64,000 nt of DNA from Paludibacter sp. (lineage in GTDB: Bacteria; Bacteroidota; Bacteroidia; Bacteroidales; Paludibacteraceae), in the NCBI GenBank assembly GCA_019163375.1, contig JAFLKK010000008.1, forward strand, positions 62,001 through 126,000, in the 5' to 3' direction. Position 1 is the first letter of the stretch; each line of letters starts with the position of its first letter. A program made the position numbers and the translations under genes. Of the stretch, positions 27,205-37,376 are shown piece after piece. The notes below the pieces were generated by a model, which saw only the letters and a list, made by a program, of their open reading frames with translations, had not been told where the DNA came from and searched no databases.

Positions 27205-27255
27205 AAAGAGGGTAAAGTTGCCCTGTTTAAACAATTTTCGATAAAAAAGATAATT

Positions 27256-27894
27256 ATGAAAAAGATAATTTATTCAATAGCACTCTTATTTTTTTGTTTT
27301 CAAACTGCAGTAGCCCAAACCGACGCAAAGGCCGACAAAATTGTCAGCAACTTGCTTGCTGAGGCCAGAAACAACGCCATAAAAACCAATTTTAAATTGT
27401 CCATCAGCGAAAAGAGCAATTCGCAGGCAATGGCTTCCATGGGAACTTTTACTATTAAAGGCAACAAGTTTGTATTGGAAATGGCAGATATGAAAGTCTA
27501 TTTCGATGGAAAAACACAATGGGCTTATGTGGCAAAAAATAATGAAGTTTCTGTTACCGAACCATCAGAAAAAGAACTCTCTGAAACAAATCCAATGGCT
27601 ATTCTGTCAGGATTCAAAGCTAAGAGCATTATTCGCTTTTCATCAAAAGTAAAATCCGCTCAAAACCATTGCATAGAAATGACCCCAAAAGCAAAGAATC
27701 AGGACATTGCAAAAATAGAAGTGCAGATAACAAAATCGAACGGCAACCTGTATTCTATAAAATTGACCAACAAAAACGGAAGTGCTTCGCTCCTATCATT
27801 ATCTAATTTTCAGAAAAATGTAAAGGTTGCTGATGCTATTTTTGTTTTCAATTCCGCAAAATACAAAGGAGTAGAAGTAAATGATTTGAGATAA
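27256..27894 (+). CDS. LolA-like periplasmic lipoprotein carrier
   Basis: This 212-residue exported protein (signal MKKIIYSIALLFFCFQTAVA then Q) has the LolA-like fold pattern: ADKIVSNLLAEARNNAI, then strands such as GTFTIKGNKFVLEMADMKVYFDGKTQWAY and NEVSVTEPSEKELSETNPMAIL. LolA shuttles lipoproteins across the periplasm. Divergent Bacteroidota members next to ftsK are assigned on fold alone. It is probably co-transcribed with ftsK. Confidence 0.85.
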   Translation: MKKIIYSIALLFFCFQTAVAQTDAKADKIVSNLLAEARNNAIKTNFKLSISEKSNSQAMASMGTFTIKGNKFVLEMADMKVYFDGKTQWAYVAKNNEVSVTEPSEKELSETNPMAILSGFKAKSIIRFSSKVKSAQNHCIEMTPKAKNQDIAKIEVQITKSNGNLYSIKLTNKNGSASLLSLSNFQKNVKVADAIFVFNSAKYKGVEVNDLR

Positions 27895-28071
27895 TCTACT
27901 AGAACTTATTCTCATTTTCCGTCATTTATTTTTATAGAATTTATAAATATCTTTATTGAGACCCTATTTGATGTTTTCAAAAAACCTTTTGATTATAAAT
28001 GCGTTTGACTAATAAAACAAAGAAATAATTAAACGGTAGCCTGCCGAAAAAACAAACAACAAAAGAATTAT

Positions 28072-29013
28072 ATGAACGAAAAAGTACGTTGCCTAATCAT
28101 AGGCTCAGGACCGGCGGGATATACCGCAGCCATTTACGCTTCGCGCGCTAACCTTGCACCGGTATTATACGAAGGTATGCAACCGGGTGGACAATTGACC
28201 ACAACAACCGAAGTAGAAAATTTCCCAGGCTACCCAACAGGTACCACAGGAACAGAATTAATGGAAGACCTAAAAAAACAAGCTGAACGCTTTGGAGCGG
28301 ACATTCGGTTTGGAATGGCTACTGCAACCGATTTATCGGCAGCACCTTACAAAGTTACCATCGATGGCGATAAAGTTATTGAAGCGGAAACCATCATTAT
28401 TTCTACCGGAGCTACTGCAAAATACCTAGGAATACCCGACGAGCAAAAATATGCCGGCTCGGGTGTATCGGCATGTGCTACTTGCGACGGATTTTTCTAT
28501 CGTAAAATGACTGTGGCCGTAGTTGGTGGTGGTGATACTGCTTGCGAAGAAGCCATTTATCTATCGGGCTTAGCCAGCAAAGTATATCTTATTGTACGTA
28601 AAGACTTTTTACGCGCCTCTAAAATTATGCAGGACCGTGTGTTGGAAAATTCAAAAATCGAAGTGCTTTTCGAACACGAAACACTTGGACTAACCGGCGA
28701 AGGCGTGGTACAAGGTGCTAATCTGGTAAAAAGAAAAGGACAGGCTGACGAAGAACAAGTACATATTGATATTGACGGTTTTTTCCTTGCCATCGGGCAT
28801 AAACCCAATTCAGACATTTTCAAACCATGGATTGAAACCGACGAAGTGGGTTATATCAAAACCATTGCCGGAACACCACGTACCAATGTGGCCGGAGTAT
28901 TTGCTTCGGGCGATGTTTCCGATCCACACTACCGACAAGCCATTACAGCTGCAGGTACCGGTTGTCAGGCTGCCATTGAGGCCGAACGCTATTTATCTGA
29001 AAAAGGATTATAA
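28072..29013 (+). CDS. trxB: Thioredoxin-disulfide reductase
   Basis: TrxB uses NADPH and FAD to reduce thioredoxin. The 313-residue protein has the FAD motif GSGPAGYTAAIYASRA, the redox pair in CATCDGFFY (CxxC), the NADPH motif VVGGGDTACEEA with VRKDFLRA binding the 2'-phosphate, and the closing ASGDVSDPHYRQAITAAGTG. Length is normal for the low-molecular-weight type. It lies 177 bases downstream of the lolA-like gene and ends at a strong terminator. Confidence 0.97.
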   Translation: MNEKVRCLIIGSGPAGYTAAIYASRANLAPVLYEGMQPGGQLTTTTEVENFPGYPTGTTGTELMEDLKKQAERFGADIRFGMATATDLSAAPYKVTIDGDKVIEAETIIISTGATAKYLGIPDEQKYAGSGVSACATCDGFFYRKMTVAVVGGGDTACEEAIYLSGLASKVYLIVRKDFLRASKIMQDRVLENSKIEVLFEHETLGLTGEGVVQGANLVKRKGQADEEQVHIDIDGFFLAIGHKPNSDIFKPWIETDEVGYIKTIAGTPRTNVAGVFASGDVSDPHYRQAITAAGTGCQAAIEAERYLSEKGL

Positions 29014-29033
29014 AAGAATAAATTCTCAGACAC

Positions 29034-29071
29034 AAAAAGCCGGAATGTTGAATTCAACATTCCGGCTTTTT
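29034..29071. terminator. Bidirectional terminator between trxB and clpB
   Basis: A perfect 38-base palindrome centred on GAATTC, with A5 at one edge and T5 at the other. It serves both convergent genes. Confidence 0.88.
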
Positions 29072-29090
29072 AGCATCTATTCTCTGAATA

Positions 29091-31688
29091 TCAATTTAAT
29101 TTTTCATTGAATACCAATCCGTTATCATCTGTATCAACCACTATTGTCTGGTCACTATGCACTTTCCCTGAAATCAATTGCTTGGATAAATCGTTGAGCA
29201 CATATTTCTGAATGGCCCGTTTTACAGGACGAGCACCAAACTGTGGATCGAAACCAAGATTAGCGATTAAATTCAAAGCACTTTTAGTCACTTCTAACTG
29301 AATGCCATTTTGGAGCAATGTCTTCTGAAGCATAGCTATTTGCAAACTTACAATTTCCTCAATTTGAGTTATATTAAGTGGTGCAAACATAACAAGCTCG
29401 TCAATCCGGTTCAAAAACTCCGGACGAATGGTTTGTTTAAGCAATTCAAACACCTGCGTTTTAGTTCTTTCTAAAACTTCGTCGTGATTATGATCGGTCA
29501 TTTTTTCAAAACTATCCTGTATCAATGACGAACCGATATTGGAAGTCATAATGATAATGGTATTTTTAAAGTTTACCATCCGCCCTTTATTGTCGGTTAG
29601 TCGGCCATCGTCCAGCACTTGTAGCAACACGTTGAAAACATCGGGATGCGCTTTTTCAATTTCATCGAAAAGCACCACCGAATAGGGTTTACGGCGAATA
29701 GCTTCGGTCAACTGACCACCTTCATCGTAGCCCACATATCCCGGAGGTGAACCAATCAAACGGGTTACCGAGAATTTTTCCTGATACTCGCTCATGTCAA
29801 TACGCGTCATCATGTTTTCGTCATCGAATAAGTATTCGGCCAGGGCTTTAGCCAACTCTGTTTTACCAACACCGGTCGTTCCGAGAAAGATAAACGAGCC
29901 AATGGGTCGTTTAGGATCCTGCAAACCGGCACGACTGCGACGCACAGCGTCCGCCACTGCCTGAATAGCCTCCTCCTGCCCCACTACACGCAAATGCAGC
30001 TCATCTTCCAAATGCAGTAATTTGTCCTTTTCACTTTGCAGCATTTTCTTTACAGGAATGCCCGTCCAACGACTTACCACATCGGCAATATCGTCGCCAT
30101 CAACTTCTTCTTTTATCAAAGCATGAATGCCCTGCATAACAGCCAGTTTCGTTTGAAATTCTGCTATTTGCTCTTCGGCAGCTTTCACTTTTCCATAACG
30201 AATTTCGGCCACAAGTCCATATTCGCCTTCTCGTTCGGCTTTATCGGCCTGATATTTCAGATCCTCAATTTCTATTTTTATTTGCTGAATGCTGTCTATC
30301 AGCTGCTTTTCGCTCGACCATTTGGCACGCATTTCCTTGCTTTCTTCTTTCAGATTCGCAATTTCTTCGTTCAGTTGTGCCAATTTGCGGGTATCGTTTT
30401 CACGTTTTATTGCTTCACGTTCAATTTCCAATTGCTTGATATTACGATCTATTTTATCCAACTCTTCAGGCACAGAATCAACTTCCAAGCGTAATTTAGC
30501 AGCTGCTTCATCCATCAAATCGATAGCTTTATCGGGCAAAAAACGGTTGGTAATGTATCGGCTGGAAAGCTCAACAGCTGCAATAATTGCATCGTCTTTG
30601 ATCCGCACTTTATGGTGATTTTCGTAGCGTTCTTTCAGTCCACGCAAAATAGAAATAGAACTCGGAATATCCGGTTCATCAATATTTACAATTTGAAAAC
30701 GACGTTCCAGCGCTTTATCTTTTTCAAAATATTTTTGATACTCATCCAGGGTGGTAGCACCAATAGCACGCAATTCACCACGCGCCAAAGCAGGTTTCAG
30801 AATATTTGCCGCATCCATGGCGCCATCGCTTTTACCCGCACCCACCAAAGTGTGTATTTCGTCGATAAACAAAATCACTTCACCATCGGCTTTGATCACT
30901 TCGTTCACCACAGCTTTCAGTCGTTCTTCAAATTCTCCTTTGTATTTTGCACCGGCAATCAGCGCACCCATATCCAACGAGAAAATCTGTTTAGATTTCA
31001 GGTTTTCCGGAACGTCACCGCGAACGATACGATGTGCCAAACCTTCGGCAATAGCTGTTTTACCTACGCCCGGTTCACCAATCAGTATTGGGTTATTTTT
31101 TGTTCTACGACTCAAAATCTGGAGTACCCGACGAATTTCTTCGTCACGTCCAATCACTGGATCAAGTTTGCCGGCCCGAGCTTGTTCGTTCAGGTTGATA
31201 GCATATTTGTTCAATGCATTATAACTTTCCTCGGCTGATGCAGAATCAGCTTTTGCCCCTTTACGCAGTTCAGCAATGGCTTTTTGTAAATCTGCTACCG
31301 AAATGCCCGCATCTTTGAGCACTTGCGTCAAAGCATTTTTTTCGGCCACCAAAGCCAGTACTATATATTCCAGCGCCACGAATTGGTCTCCGTCTTTTGA
31401 CGAAAGAGCAGTAGCCTTTTGCAAAACAGCATTTGTATCACGACTCAGATAAGGCTCGCCACCCGAAACGCGTGGAAAACCACTAATCATATTGTCGGCA
31501 ATGGCTTGTAGTGTCGACACGTTTACTCCCAGTTTTCCAAATAAAAACTGAGTAAGGTCCTCGCCTTTTGTTAGCAACGCTTTAAACAAATGAGGTGTTT
31601 CAACCACTTGTTGACCATTTGATTGGACTAATTCAATGGCTTGTTGTATCGCTTCCTGCGATTTGAGTGTAAAATTGTTAAAGTTCAT
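29091..31688 (-). CDS. clpB: ATP-dependent disaggregase ClpB
   Basis: ClpB works with DnaK to pull proteins out of aggregates. The 865-residue protein shows the Clp N-domain repeats (FTLKSQEAIQQAIELVQSNG onward) and the first AAA+ module with Walker A GEPGVGKTAIAEGLA and Walker B ILFIDEIHTLVGAG. The long coiled-coil middle domain (about residues 410-525, rich in Glu/Lys) is what distinguishes ClpB from ClpA and ClpC. The second AAA+ module has FLGTTGVGKTELAKALAE, and the C-terminal domain follows (GFDPQFGARPVKRAIQ). It is a single gene; I saw no CIRCE-like inverted repeat in its leader. Confidence 0.98.
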   Translation of the reverse strand: MNFNNFTLKSQEAIQQAIELVQSNGQQVVETPHLFKALLTKGEDLTQFLFGKLGVNVSTLQAIADNMISGFPRVSGGEPYLSRDTNAVLQKATALSSKDGDQFVALEYIVLALVAEKNALTQVLKDAGISVADLQKAIAELRKGAKADSASAEESYNALNKYAINLNEQARAGKLDPVIGRDEEIRRVLQILSRRTKNNPILIGEPGVGKTAIAEGLAHRIVRGDVPENLKSKQIFSLDMGALIAGAKYKGEFEERLKAVVNEVIKADGEVILFIDEIHTLVGAGKSDGAMDAANILKPALARGELRAIGATTLDEYQKYFEKDKALERRFQIVNIDEPDIPSSISILRGLKERYENHHKVRIKDDAIIAAVELSSRYITNRFLPDKAIDLMDEAAAKLRLEVDSVPEELDKIDRNIKQLEIEREAIKRENDTRKLAQLNEEIANLKEESKEMRAKWSSEKQLIDSIQQIKIEIEDLKYQADKAEREGEYGLVAEIRYGKVKAAEEQIAEFQTKLAVMQGIHALIKEEVDGDDIADVVSRWTGIPVKKMLQSEKDKLLHLEDELHLRVVGQEEAIQAVADAVRRSRAGLQDPKRPIGSFIFLGTTGVGKTELAKALAEYLFDDENMMTRIDMSEYQEKFSVTRLIGSPPGYVGYDEGGQLTEAIRRKPYSVVLFDEIEKAHPDVFNVLLQVLDDGRLTDNKGRMVNFKNTIIIMTSNIGSSLIQDSFEKMTDHNHDEVLERTKTQVFELLKQTIRPEFLNRIDELVMFAPLNITQIEEIVSLQIAMLQKTLLQNGIQLEVTKSALNLIANLGFDPQFGARPVKRAIQKYVLNDLSKQLISGKVHSDQTIVVDTDDNGLVFNEKLN

Positions 31689-32010
31689 AGTTTGTTATAT
31701 TATTATTTCATTTTAATGTGTGCAGTATCTGTTTTTGACGAACAATTTACATCAAAAAATTCACCAACTCCATAAATCGGTTATTTTGTCAATTTCACAG
31801 CTTACAAAGCTGTAAAAGAAGACATTATTGCAGAAATTTGGAAATTTTGGCAGTTCGGTTTGCTTTTCTATTTCATAGTGATATTTAAACCCCTATATTT
31901 TTTTCAAATTTTAGGGCATGATTTAATATTATCGCATAAAAATTCATATATTTGCCACTGTAAAATCTTAAAGAATACGCAATAACCAATTTTAAATTTA
32001 ATAATTCACT
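31689..32010. other. Divergent spacer between clpB and ppdK
   Basis: No gene. It contains the ppdK -7 box near its right end, a small CAGCTTACAAAGCTG hairpin near 31798-31812, and AT-rich sequence otherwise. No clear stress-regulator site was recognised for clpB. Confidence 0.5.
31947..31954 (+). promoter_or_regulatory. ppdK: -7 promoter box for ppdK
   Basis: TATATTTG followed by CCA matches TAnnTTTG, 56 bases before the start codon. Confidence 0.5.
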
Positions 32011-34734
32011 ATGAGTAACACAAAAAGAGTTTATACTTTTGGCAACGGAAAAGCCGAAGGTAAAGCAGACATGAAGAATTTGCTTGGTGGAAAAGGCGCG
32101 AACCTTGCCGAAATGAATTTAATCGGAGTACCCGTTCCACCAGGGTTAACCATCACCACTGACGTTTGTAGCGAGTATTTCACATTGGGCAAGGACAAGG
32201 TTGTAGAACTTCTTAAACCTGAGGTAGAAGCAGCTATTGCCGGTATTGAACTTTTGATGAATTCCAAATTTGGCGATATTGAAAATCCTCTGTTGGTTTC
32301 GGTACGTTCGGGTGCTCGTGCTTCAATGCCGGGCATGATGGATACTATTTTAAACTTAGGATTGAACGATGCAGTAGTGGAGGGTCTGGTTAGAAAAACA
32401 GGAAATGCCCGCTTTGCATGGGATTCGTACCGTCGCTTTGTACAAATGTATGGTGATGTAGTTTTAGGTATGAAACCCGAAAATAAAAATGATATTGATC
32501 CTTTCGAAGATATTATAGAACACATAAAAGAAGCCCGTGGGGTGGAATTAGATACACAGCTTTCGGTTGATGACCTGAAAGAGCTGGTGACCAAATTTAA
32601 AGCCGCTGTGCTGAAAAAAACCGGCAAGAATTTCCCCGACTCAGCTTACGAACAACTGTGGGGAGCTATCTGTGCCGTGTTCGACTCATGGATGAATGAC
32701 CGTGCTATTCTATATCGCAAAATGGAAAATATCCCTGCCGAATGGGGAACAGCGGTAAGCGTACAATCGATGGTTTTTGGAAATATGGGCGAAACTTCGG
32801 CAACCGGTGTTTGCTTTAGTCGTGATGCTGCCACTGGCGAAGACGTATTTATTGGTGAATATTTAATTAATGCACAAGGCGAAGATGTGGTTGCCGGAAT
32901 TCGTACTCCACAACAAATCACGAAGGCAGGCTCACAACGTTGGGCGGTATTGGCTGGTGTCTCAGAAGAAAAACGCTTAGCTAAATACCCTTCGATGGAA
33001 GAAGCGATGCCTTCTATTTACAAAGAGCTCGATGAAATCCAAACAAAACTGGAAAATCATTACAAAGATATGCAGGACATGGAATTTACCGTACAAGAAG
33101 GCAAACTCTGGTTCTTACAAACTCGTAACGGAAAACGTACCGGTGCTGCCATGGTTAAAATTGCCATCGATTTATTCCATCAAGGAGTGATTGATGAAAA
33201 ATCGGCTATCCTGCGTATCGATCCAAACAGACTAGATGAACTCCTCCACCCTATTTTCGACAAAAAGGCGATTAAAGAAGCAAAACTTGTTGCCAAAGGA
33301 CTGGCTGCTTCTCCCGGGGCTGCTTCGGGTCGTGTTGTGTTCAATGCGGATGATGCTGCCGAATGGGCTGCCAGTGGCGAAAAAGTAATCATGGTGCGCG
33401 TTGAAACTTCGCCCGAAGATTTAGCCGGTATGGCTGCTGCTCAGGGAATTTTGACTGCACGTGGTGGTATGACATCACATGCTGCAGTAGTAGCACGCGG
33501 TATGGGCAAGTGTTGCGTTTCGGGTGCAGGAACATTGAAAATTGACTATGTAGCCAAGACCATTGAAGTAGATGGTTTAACGATAAAAGAAGGCGATTAT
33601 ATTTCGCTCAACGGTTCTACCGGCGATATTTTCCTTGGTAAAGTAGGAACAAAAGAAGCCGAGTTGGATGCCGATTTTGCAGAAATAATGACACTCTCGG
33701 ATAAATACACCCGAATGACGGTTCGCACCAATGCCGATACTCCTCACGACGCAATTGTTGCTCGTAAGTTTGGTGCATGTGGTATTGGACTTTGCCGTAC
33801 CGAACACATGTTCTTCGAAGGCGAAAAAATTAAAGCCATGCGCGAAATGATTCTTGCCAAAGATGAAGAAGGCCGTAGAATTGCATTAGAAAAAATTCTG
33901 CCGTATCAGGAAGCTGACTTTGAAGGTATTTTTGAAGCAATGCAAGGCTGTCCGGTTACTGTTCGTTTGCTCGATCCGCCATTGCATGAATTTGTTCCTC
34001 ACGATGAAAAAGGGCAACAAGAAATGGCTGAAGCAATGGGTGTTTCTATCAAAATTATTAAACAACGTGTAGATGCACTTCACGAACAAAATCCGATGTT
34101 GGGTCACCGTGGCTGCCGTTTGGGAAATACCTATCCCGAAATTACCGAGATGCAAACGCGTGCCATTTTAGGTGCGGCATTGGCACTCAAAGCCCGCGGA
34201 ATAAAAGCAATTCCTGAAATTATGGTACCGTTGGTTGGTATCAAGTTTGAGTTCAATGAACAAGACAAGATTATCCGCGATACAGCTGCTGCTTTATTTG
34301 CTGAAAGAGGCGACAGCATTGAGTTTAAAGTAGGAACAATGATTGAAATTCCGCGTGCTGCACTTACTGCCGATCGCATTGCTGAGAAAGCAGAGTTCTT
34401 CTCATTTGGAACGAATGACTTAACTCAAATGACTTTTGGGTACTCGCGCGACGATATTGCTTCATTCTTACCTATTTATCTCGAAAAGAAAATTCTTAAA
34501 GCCGATCCGTTCCAAATCCTCGACCAGCTTGGGGTTGGTTCATTGATACAAATGGCAACAGAAAAAGGGCGTTCTATTCGTCCCGATTTGAAAGTGGGTA
34601 TTTGTGGTGAGCATGGTGGCGAACCATCATCGGTAGAATTCTGCCATCGTGTAGGATTGAACTATGTGAGTTGTTCACCATTTCGTGTGCCTATAGCACG
34701 TCTGGCTGCTGCACAAGCAGCTTTGAGGAATTAA
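32011..34734 (+). CDS. ppdK: Pyruvate, phosphate dikinase
   Basis: PPDK interconverts pyruvate + ATP + Pi and PEP + AMP + PPi, in anaerobes often as a glycolytic step that saves energy. The 907-residue protein has the full three-domain length. The nucleotide-binding half starts VYTFGNGKAEGKADMKNLLGGKGANLAEM. The swivelling phosphohistidine domain carries the catalytic His in GGMTSHAAVVARGMGK. The PEP/pyruvate barrel has CRTEHMFF, GHRGCRLG and SFGTNDLTQMTFGYSRDD, ending in VGICGEHGGEPSSVEFC with the conserved acid-base Cys. It is a single gene with a promoter box and a shared terminator. Confidence 0.98.
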   Translation: MSNTKRVYTFGNGKAEGKADMKNLLGGKGANLAEMNLIGVPVPPGLTITTDVCSEYFTLGKDKVVELLKPEVEAAIAGIELLMNSKFGDIENPLLVSVRSGARASMPGMMDTILNLGLNDAVVEGLVRKTGNARFAWDSYRRFVQMYGDVVLGMKPENKNDIDPFEDIIEHIKEARGVELDTQLSVDDLKELVTKFKAAVLKKTGKNFPDSAYEQLWGAICAVFDSWMNDRAILYRKMENIPAEWGTAVSVQSMVFGNMGETSATGVCFSRDAATGEDVFIGEYLINAQGEDVVAGIRTPQQITKAGSQRWAVLAGVSEEKRLAKYPSMEEAMPSIYKELDEIQTKLENHYKDMQDMEFTVQEGKLWFLQTRNGKRTGAAMVKIAIDLFHQGVIDEKSAILRIDPNRLDELLHPIFDKKAIKEAKLVAKGLAASPGAASGRVVFNADDAAEWAASGEKVIMVRVETSPEDLAGMAAAQGILTARGGMTSHAAVVARGMGKCCVSGAGTLKIDYVAKTIEVDGLTIKEGDYISLNGSTGDIFLGKVGTKEAELDADFAEIMTLSDKYTRMTVRTNADTPHDAIVARKFGACGIGLCRTEHMFFEGEKIKAMREMILAKDEEGRRIALEKILPYQEADFEGIFEAMQGCPVTVRLLDPPLHEFVPHDEKGQQEMAEAMGVSIKIIKQRVDALHEQNPMLGHRGCRLGNTYPEITEMQTRAILGAALALKARGIKAIPEIMVPLVGIKFEFNEQDKIIRDTAAALFAERGDSIEFKVGTMIEIPRAALTADRIAEKAEFFSFGTNDLTQMTFGYSRDDIASFLPIYLEKKILKADPFQILDQLGVGSLIQMATEKGRSIRPDLKVGICGEHGGEPSSVEFCHRVGLNYVSCSPFRVPIARLAAAQAALRN

Positions 34735-34756
34735 AAATACGTTAGTATTGATTATA

Positions 34757-34792
34757 AAAATAGACTGCCTATTCGTTTAGACAGTCTATTTT
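34757..34792. terminator. Bidirectional terminator between ppdK and ompA-like gene
   Basis: AAAATAGACTG at 34757-34767 pairs with CAGTCTATTTT at 34782-34792, with T-rich sequence on both outgoing strands. Confidence 0.82.
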
Positions 34793-34810
34793 TATTTAAT
34801 GAAAAGTATG

Positions 34811-36178
34811 TTATTTGGTAATTACAAATTCTACACGGCGGTTTTTTTGACGACCTGAATCAGTGCTATTGGTAGCAATAGGTCTATCTTCACCAAAACC
34901 AGAGACAGACATGCTCGAAGAAGGAACGTTTTTATCCAGTAAATAATTTCTTACCGAATTAGCTCTGTTTCTCGAAAGTGCCTGATTGAATTTACGGGAA
35001 CCGCTTGAATCGGTATGTCCGGCTACGTTCAATCTTGCCCATGCAGGATTTCTTACTAAAACCACAGCAATTCTATCCAATGTTGAAAGTGAATTACTGG
35101 TCAGTTGAGCAGAGCCTAGTTCAAATTCAATATTATCGAAAGAAGCGTTCACTACTCCTTTATTTTTCAATGCCAATGCTTTCAAATCATTTTCCAATTT
35201 TTGAATTTTATCATTCAAAGCATCATTATTTCCAACAATAACTGTAGTTTCTGCTTTGTTTTCGCGAAGTGACAAAGCTTTGATGTCCTCAGCCATTTTT
35301 TTGTTAGCTTTGTTTATCGAGTCATTTTCGGCTTCTAAAGCATTCAAACGATTAACGGTTTCAATAGTATTGTCTTTCACAATTTTCTCTACAATAACAG
35401 GAGCCGGTTTTGGATAATACTCACACATGCTGATATTGCGGGCATGTTGTTTATCGCCGGTAGCTCCAAGTTTGAATCGTAAACCAATGGTTGCAGTTAA
35501 TGCATCACTGTTTCCTTTAGACATGTTATAACCACCCAAATTTGCTCTGTCGTAGTAACGATATTGTACTTCGCCACCAAAAGCAACAGATTTACTCAAA
35601 TTAAATTCAAGATTTAAACCTACTTTTGCCGCCAAAGTTTGAGGCACACCATCACCTGCGTCGCGTGAATCTACAATTACATTATCATTGGCATCCGATA
35701 ATTTAAACTGGTAGAGACCAACGCCTACACCTGCGTTTCCGTAGATATTCATGTAACTCCAAAATCCGGTACGATTTGGAATCAACACATTAGCTAAATT
35801 TACAGAAGCATACATCAGAACATCGTGTGTGCGACCGTCAAGCGTACCCGTTTGATTGTTATTGAGTAAAAATGAATGGCCATAAGGATTGTACATATAT
35901 TCTACACCAAGACCTAATAAAGGATTAATACTGTACTCCAACTCTGCTCCACCCATTAGATGAATTTGATCACGACGAGATAGAATTCCCGGGGCTACAC
36001 GAAAATAATTAGCTCCCCCTTTAAAACCGATAGACCAGTGCGAAACCGGCACAAATTCGCAAGCTGTTGATTTTGAAATTTCTGTACTCTCTGAGCGACT
36101 CACTGTTACGACTTCCTGTGCAGAAGAGTAACCAATTGATGCCAACAATAAAACGGCAATGCTAAGTTTTTGTTTCAT
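34811..36178 (-). CDS. OmpA-family outer-membrane protein
   Basis: This 455-residue protein has a signal peptide (MKQKLSIAVLLLASIGYSSA). The N-terminal beta-barrel of about 220 residues alternates aromatic strands (SIGFKGGANYFRVAPG, LGLGVEYMYNPYGHSF). A coiled-coil spacer follows (about 275-345, LNALEAENDSINKANKKMAED). The C-terminal OmpA/MotB peptidoglycan-binding domain shows NVAGHTDSSGSRKFNQALS and RNRANSVRNYLL with the diaminopimelate-binding Asp and Arg. It anchors the outer membrane to the cell wall. Two TACCTTTG -7 boxes lie upstream, suggesting strong or dual transcription. Confidence 0.93.
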   Translation of the reverse strand: MKQKLSIAVLLLASIGYSSAQEVVTVSRSESTEISKSTACEFVPVSHWSIGFKGGANYFRVAPGILSRRDQIHLMGGAELEYSINPLLGLGVEYMYNPYGHSFLLNNNQTGTLDGRTHDVLMYASVNLANVLIPNRTGFWSYMNIYGNAGVGVGLYQFKLSDANDNVIVDSRDAGDGVPQTLAAKVGLNLEFNLSKSVAFGGEVQYRYYDRANLGGYNMSKGNSDALTATIGLRFKLGATGDKQHARNISMCEYYPKPAPVIVEKIVKDNTIETVNRLNALEAENDSINKANKKMAEDIKALSLRENKAETTVIVGNNDALNDKIQKLENDLKALALKNKGVVNASFDNIEFELGSAQLTSNSLSTLDRIAVVLVRNPAWARLNVAGHTDSSGSRKFNQALSRNRANSVRNYLLDKNVPSSSMSVSGFGEDRPIATNSTDSGRQKNRRVEFVITK

Positions 36179-36244
36179 AATTTTCTTTACTGTTTAAATG
36201 TATACTAATAATTGAATGTAAATAATCTTCCTTAAATTGCAATT

Positions 36245-36274
36245 CAAAGGTACTTATTGAATGAGGCAAAGGTA
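36245..36274 (-). promoter_or_regulatory. Tandem -7 boxes upstream of ompA-like gene
   Basis: CAAAGGTA occurs at 36245-36252 and again at 36267-36274, reading TACCTTTG twice on the minus strand, 22 bases apart and about 70-95 bases upstream of the start. Either or both may be used. Confidence 0.5.
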
Positions 36275-36491
36275 GACGTTTAGTTAAAGCATAAATTACA
36301 CAATTATATTTATTTATTACAGAATTCACACATAGAATACCTATTCTTAATTTTCGAATTATCCTGATTTTCAATTCATCGCATCTATATTATTATCTAA
36401 ATGCTTCATCATGTGAGAACATTAGTTGCAACGACCATAAACTACTTTATTTTCATATACTAAAAATAAATAAATTATTTTTTATAAAATG
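36275..36491. other. AT-rich spacer between ompA-like and RDD genes
   Basis: No gene or clear structured element seen between the divergent promoters. Confidence 0.5.
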
Positions 36492-36523
36492 TTTGGTTGT
36501 TAATACCATAATACTTAAATTTG
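36492..36523 (+). promoter_or_regulatory. Promoter of the RDD gene
   Basis: TTTG (36492-36495), 20 bases, then TAAATTTG (36516-36523) followed by GCA; a good fit to the Bacteroidota consensus, 34 bases before the start codon. Confidence 0.65.
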
Positions 36524-36557
36524 CAGCAGATATATTAATAATTAAAATTTAATACAA

Positions 36558-37187
36558 ATGAAAAACGAACTATTACCCATAAGATTTCAAGGAATTTCAG
36601 AAACCGTTTACGCAGGATTTGGACCTAGATTAGGTGCAAAGATCTTGGATTTTCTTATCATGGTGCCTGTTATGGGGCTATTACTTTACATTAGCGGATT
36701 AAGCAAATCTGCTTATTTCTATACTGTGATACCAAACTTACTAATTGGAATTTTCTTTGAAGTTTGCTTGGTAAAAATCTATGGAGGAACGCCGGGAAAA
36801 CTAATTATGAGACTGAAAATAATTCAGAAAAATGGAGATGATGTTGATTGGAAAGCTGCATTTTACAGATATTCGGTTGAATTATTTTTAGCTATTCTGG
36901 CTATTTATGTAATGATTCTGACATTAAATATGATTGACGACAGCACCTATGCCAGCTTAGGATTTATGGAAAGAAATAAACTTATCAGCACCATCAATCC
37001 ACTCCCAAATACAATTCAAACGTGGTTGAGTGGTATCTGGATAGTTTGCGGACTTATCGTTTTACTTACAAATGCCCGCAAGCGTTCAACACATGACTTC
37101 ATAGCAGGTACAGTGGTGGTAAAATCAATTTTCATTGATAAAATAAGAGAAATTGCAAATAGTTCAACAGATGAAGAAGTAGAATAA
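36558..37187 (+). CDS. RDD-family membrane protein
   Basis: A 209-residue membrane protein with the RDD pattern: FGPRLGAKILDFLIMVPVMGLLL (the R...D pair at the start of the first helix), ENGTPGKLIM-like segment GGTPGKLIMRLKIIQKNG, and RKRSTHDFIAGTVVVK, where the final D of the family name lies. Four hydrophobic segments are visible. Some RDD proteins act as sodium/proton antiporters, but most are unassigned. A hairpin terminator follows at 37224. Confidence 0.88.
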   Translation: MKNELLPIRFQGISETVYAGFGPRLGAKILDFLIMVPVMGLLLYISGLSKSAYFYTVIPNLLIGIFFEVCLVKIYGGTPGKLIMRLKIIQKNGDDVDWKAAFYRYSVELFLAILAIYVMILTLNMIDDSTYASLGFMERNKLISTINPLPNTIQTWLSGIWIVCGLIVLLTNARKRSTHDFIAGTVVVKSIFIDKIREIANSSTDEEVE

Positions 37188-37223
37188 TTATTTCATATAA
37201 AAAACACATATTCAAATTCTAAT

Positions 37224-37264
37224 AGTGATAGCACGACTTAAAGTCATGTTATCACTGTTTTTTT
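37224..37264 (+). terminator. Terminator after RDD gene (related to palindrome at 1063)
   Basis: AGTGATAGCACGACTT pairs with AAGTCATGTTATCACT (one wobble, one mismatch) followed by T8. The apex GACTTaAAGTC matches the apex of the palindrome at 1063-1097. Confidence 0.8.
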
Positions 37265-37309
37265 ATATAACAATGAATAGAACCCATTTCCAAATTCCCT
37301 CTTTCTTTG

Positions 37310-37317
37310 TATCTTTG
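37310..37317 (+). promoter_or_regulatory. -7 promoter box for the DUF4160-DUF2442 pair
   Basis: TATCTTTG followed by CCA, 60 bases before the DUF4160 start codon. Confidence 0.5.
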
Positions 37318-37376
37318 CCAATAGTATACAGGAAATGCATTGATTAGTTTACCAAAGACTTTAAAACAATGATAAT

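Noticed and set aside
31689-32010. CIRCE or heat-shock operator upstream of clpB
   Set aside because: No TTAGCACTC-N9-GAGTGCTAA type inverted repeat could be found by eye.
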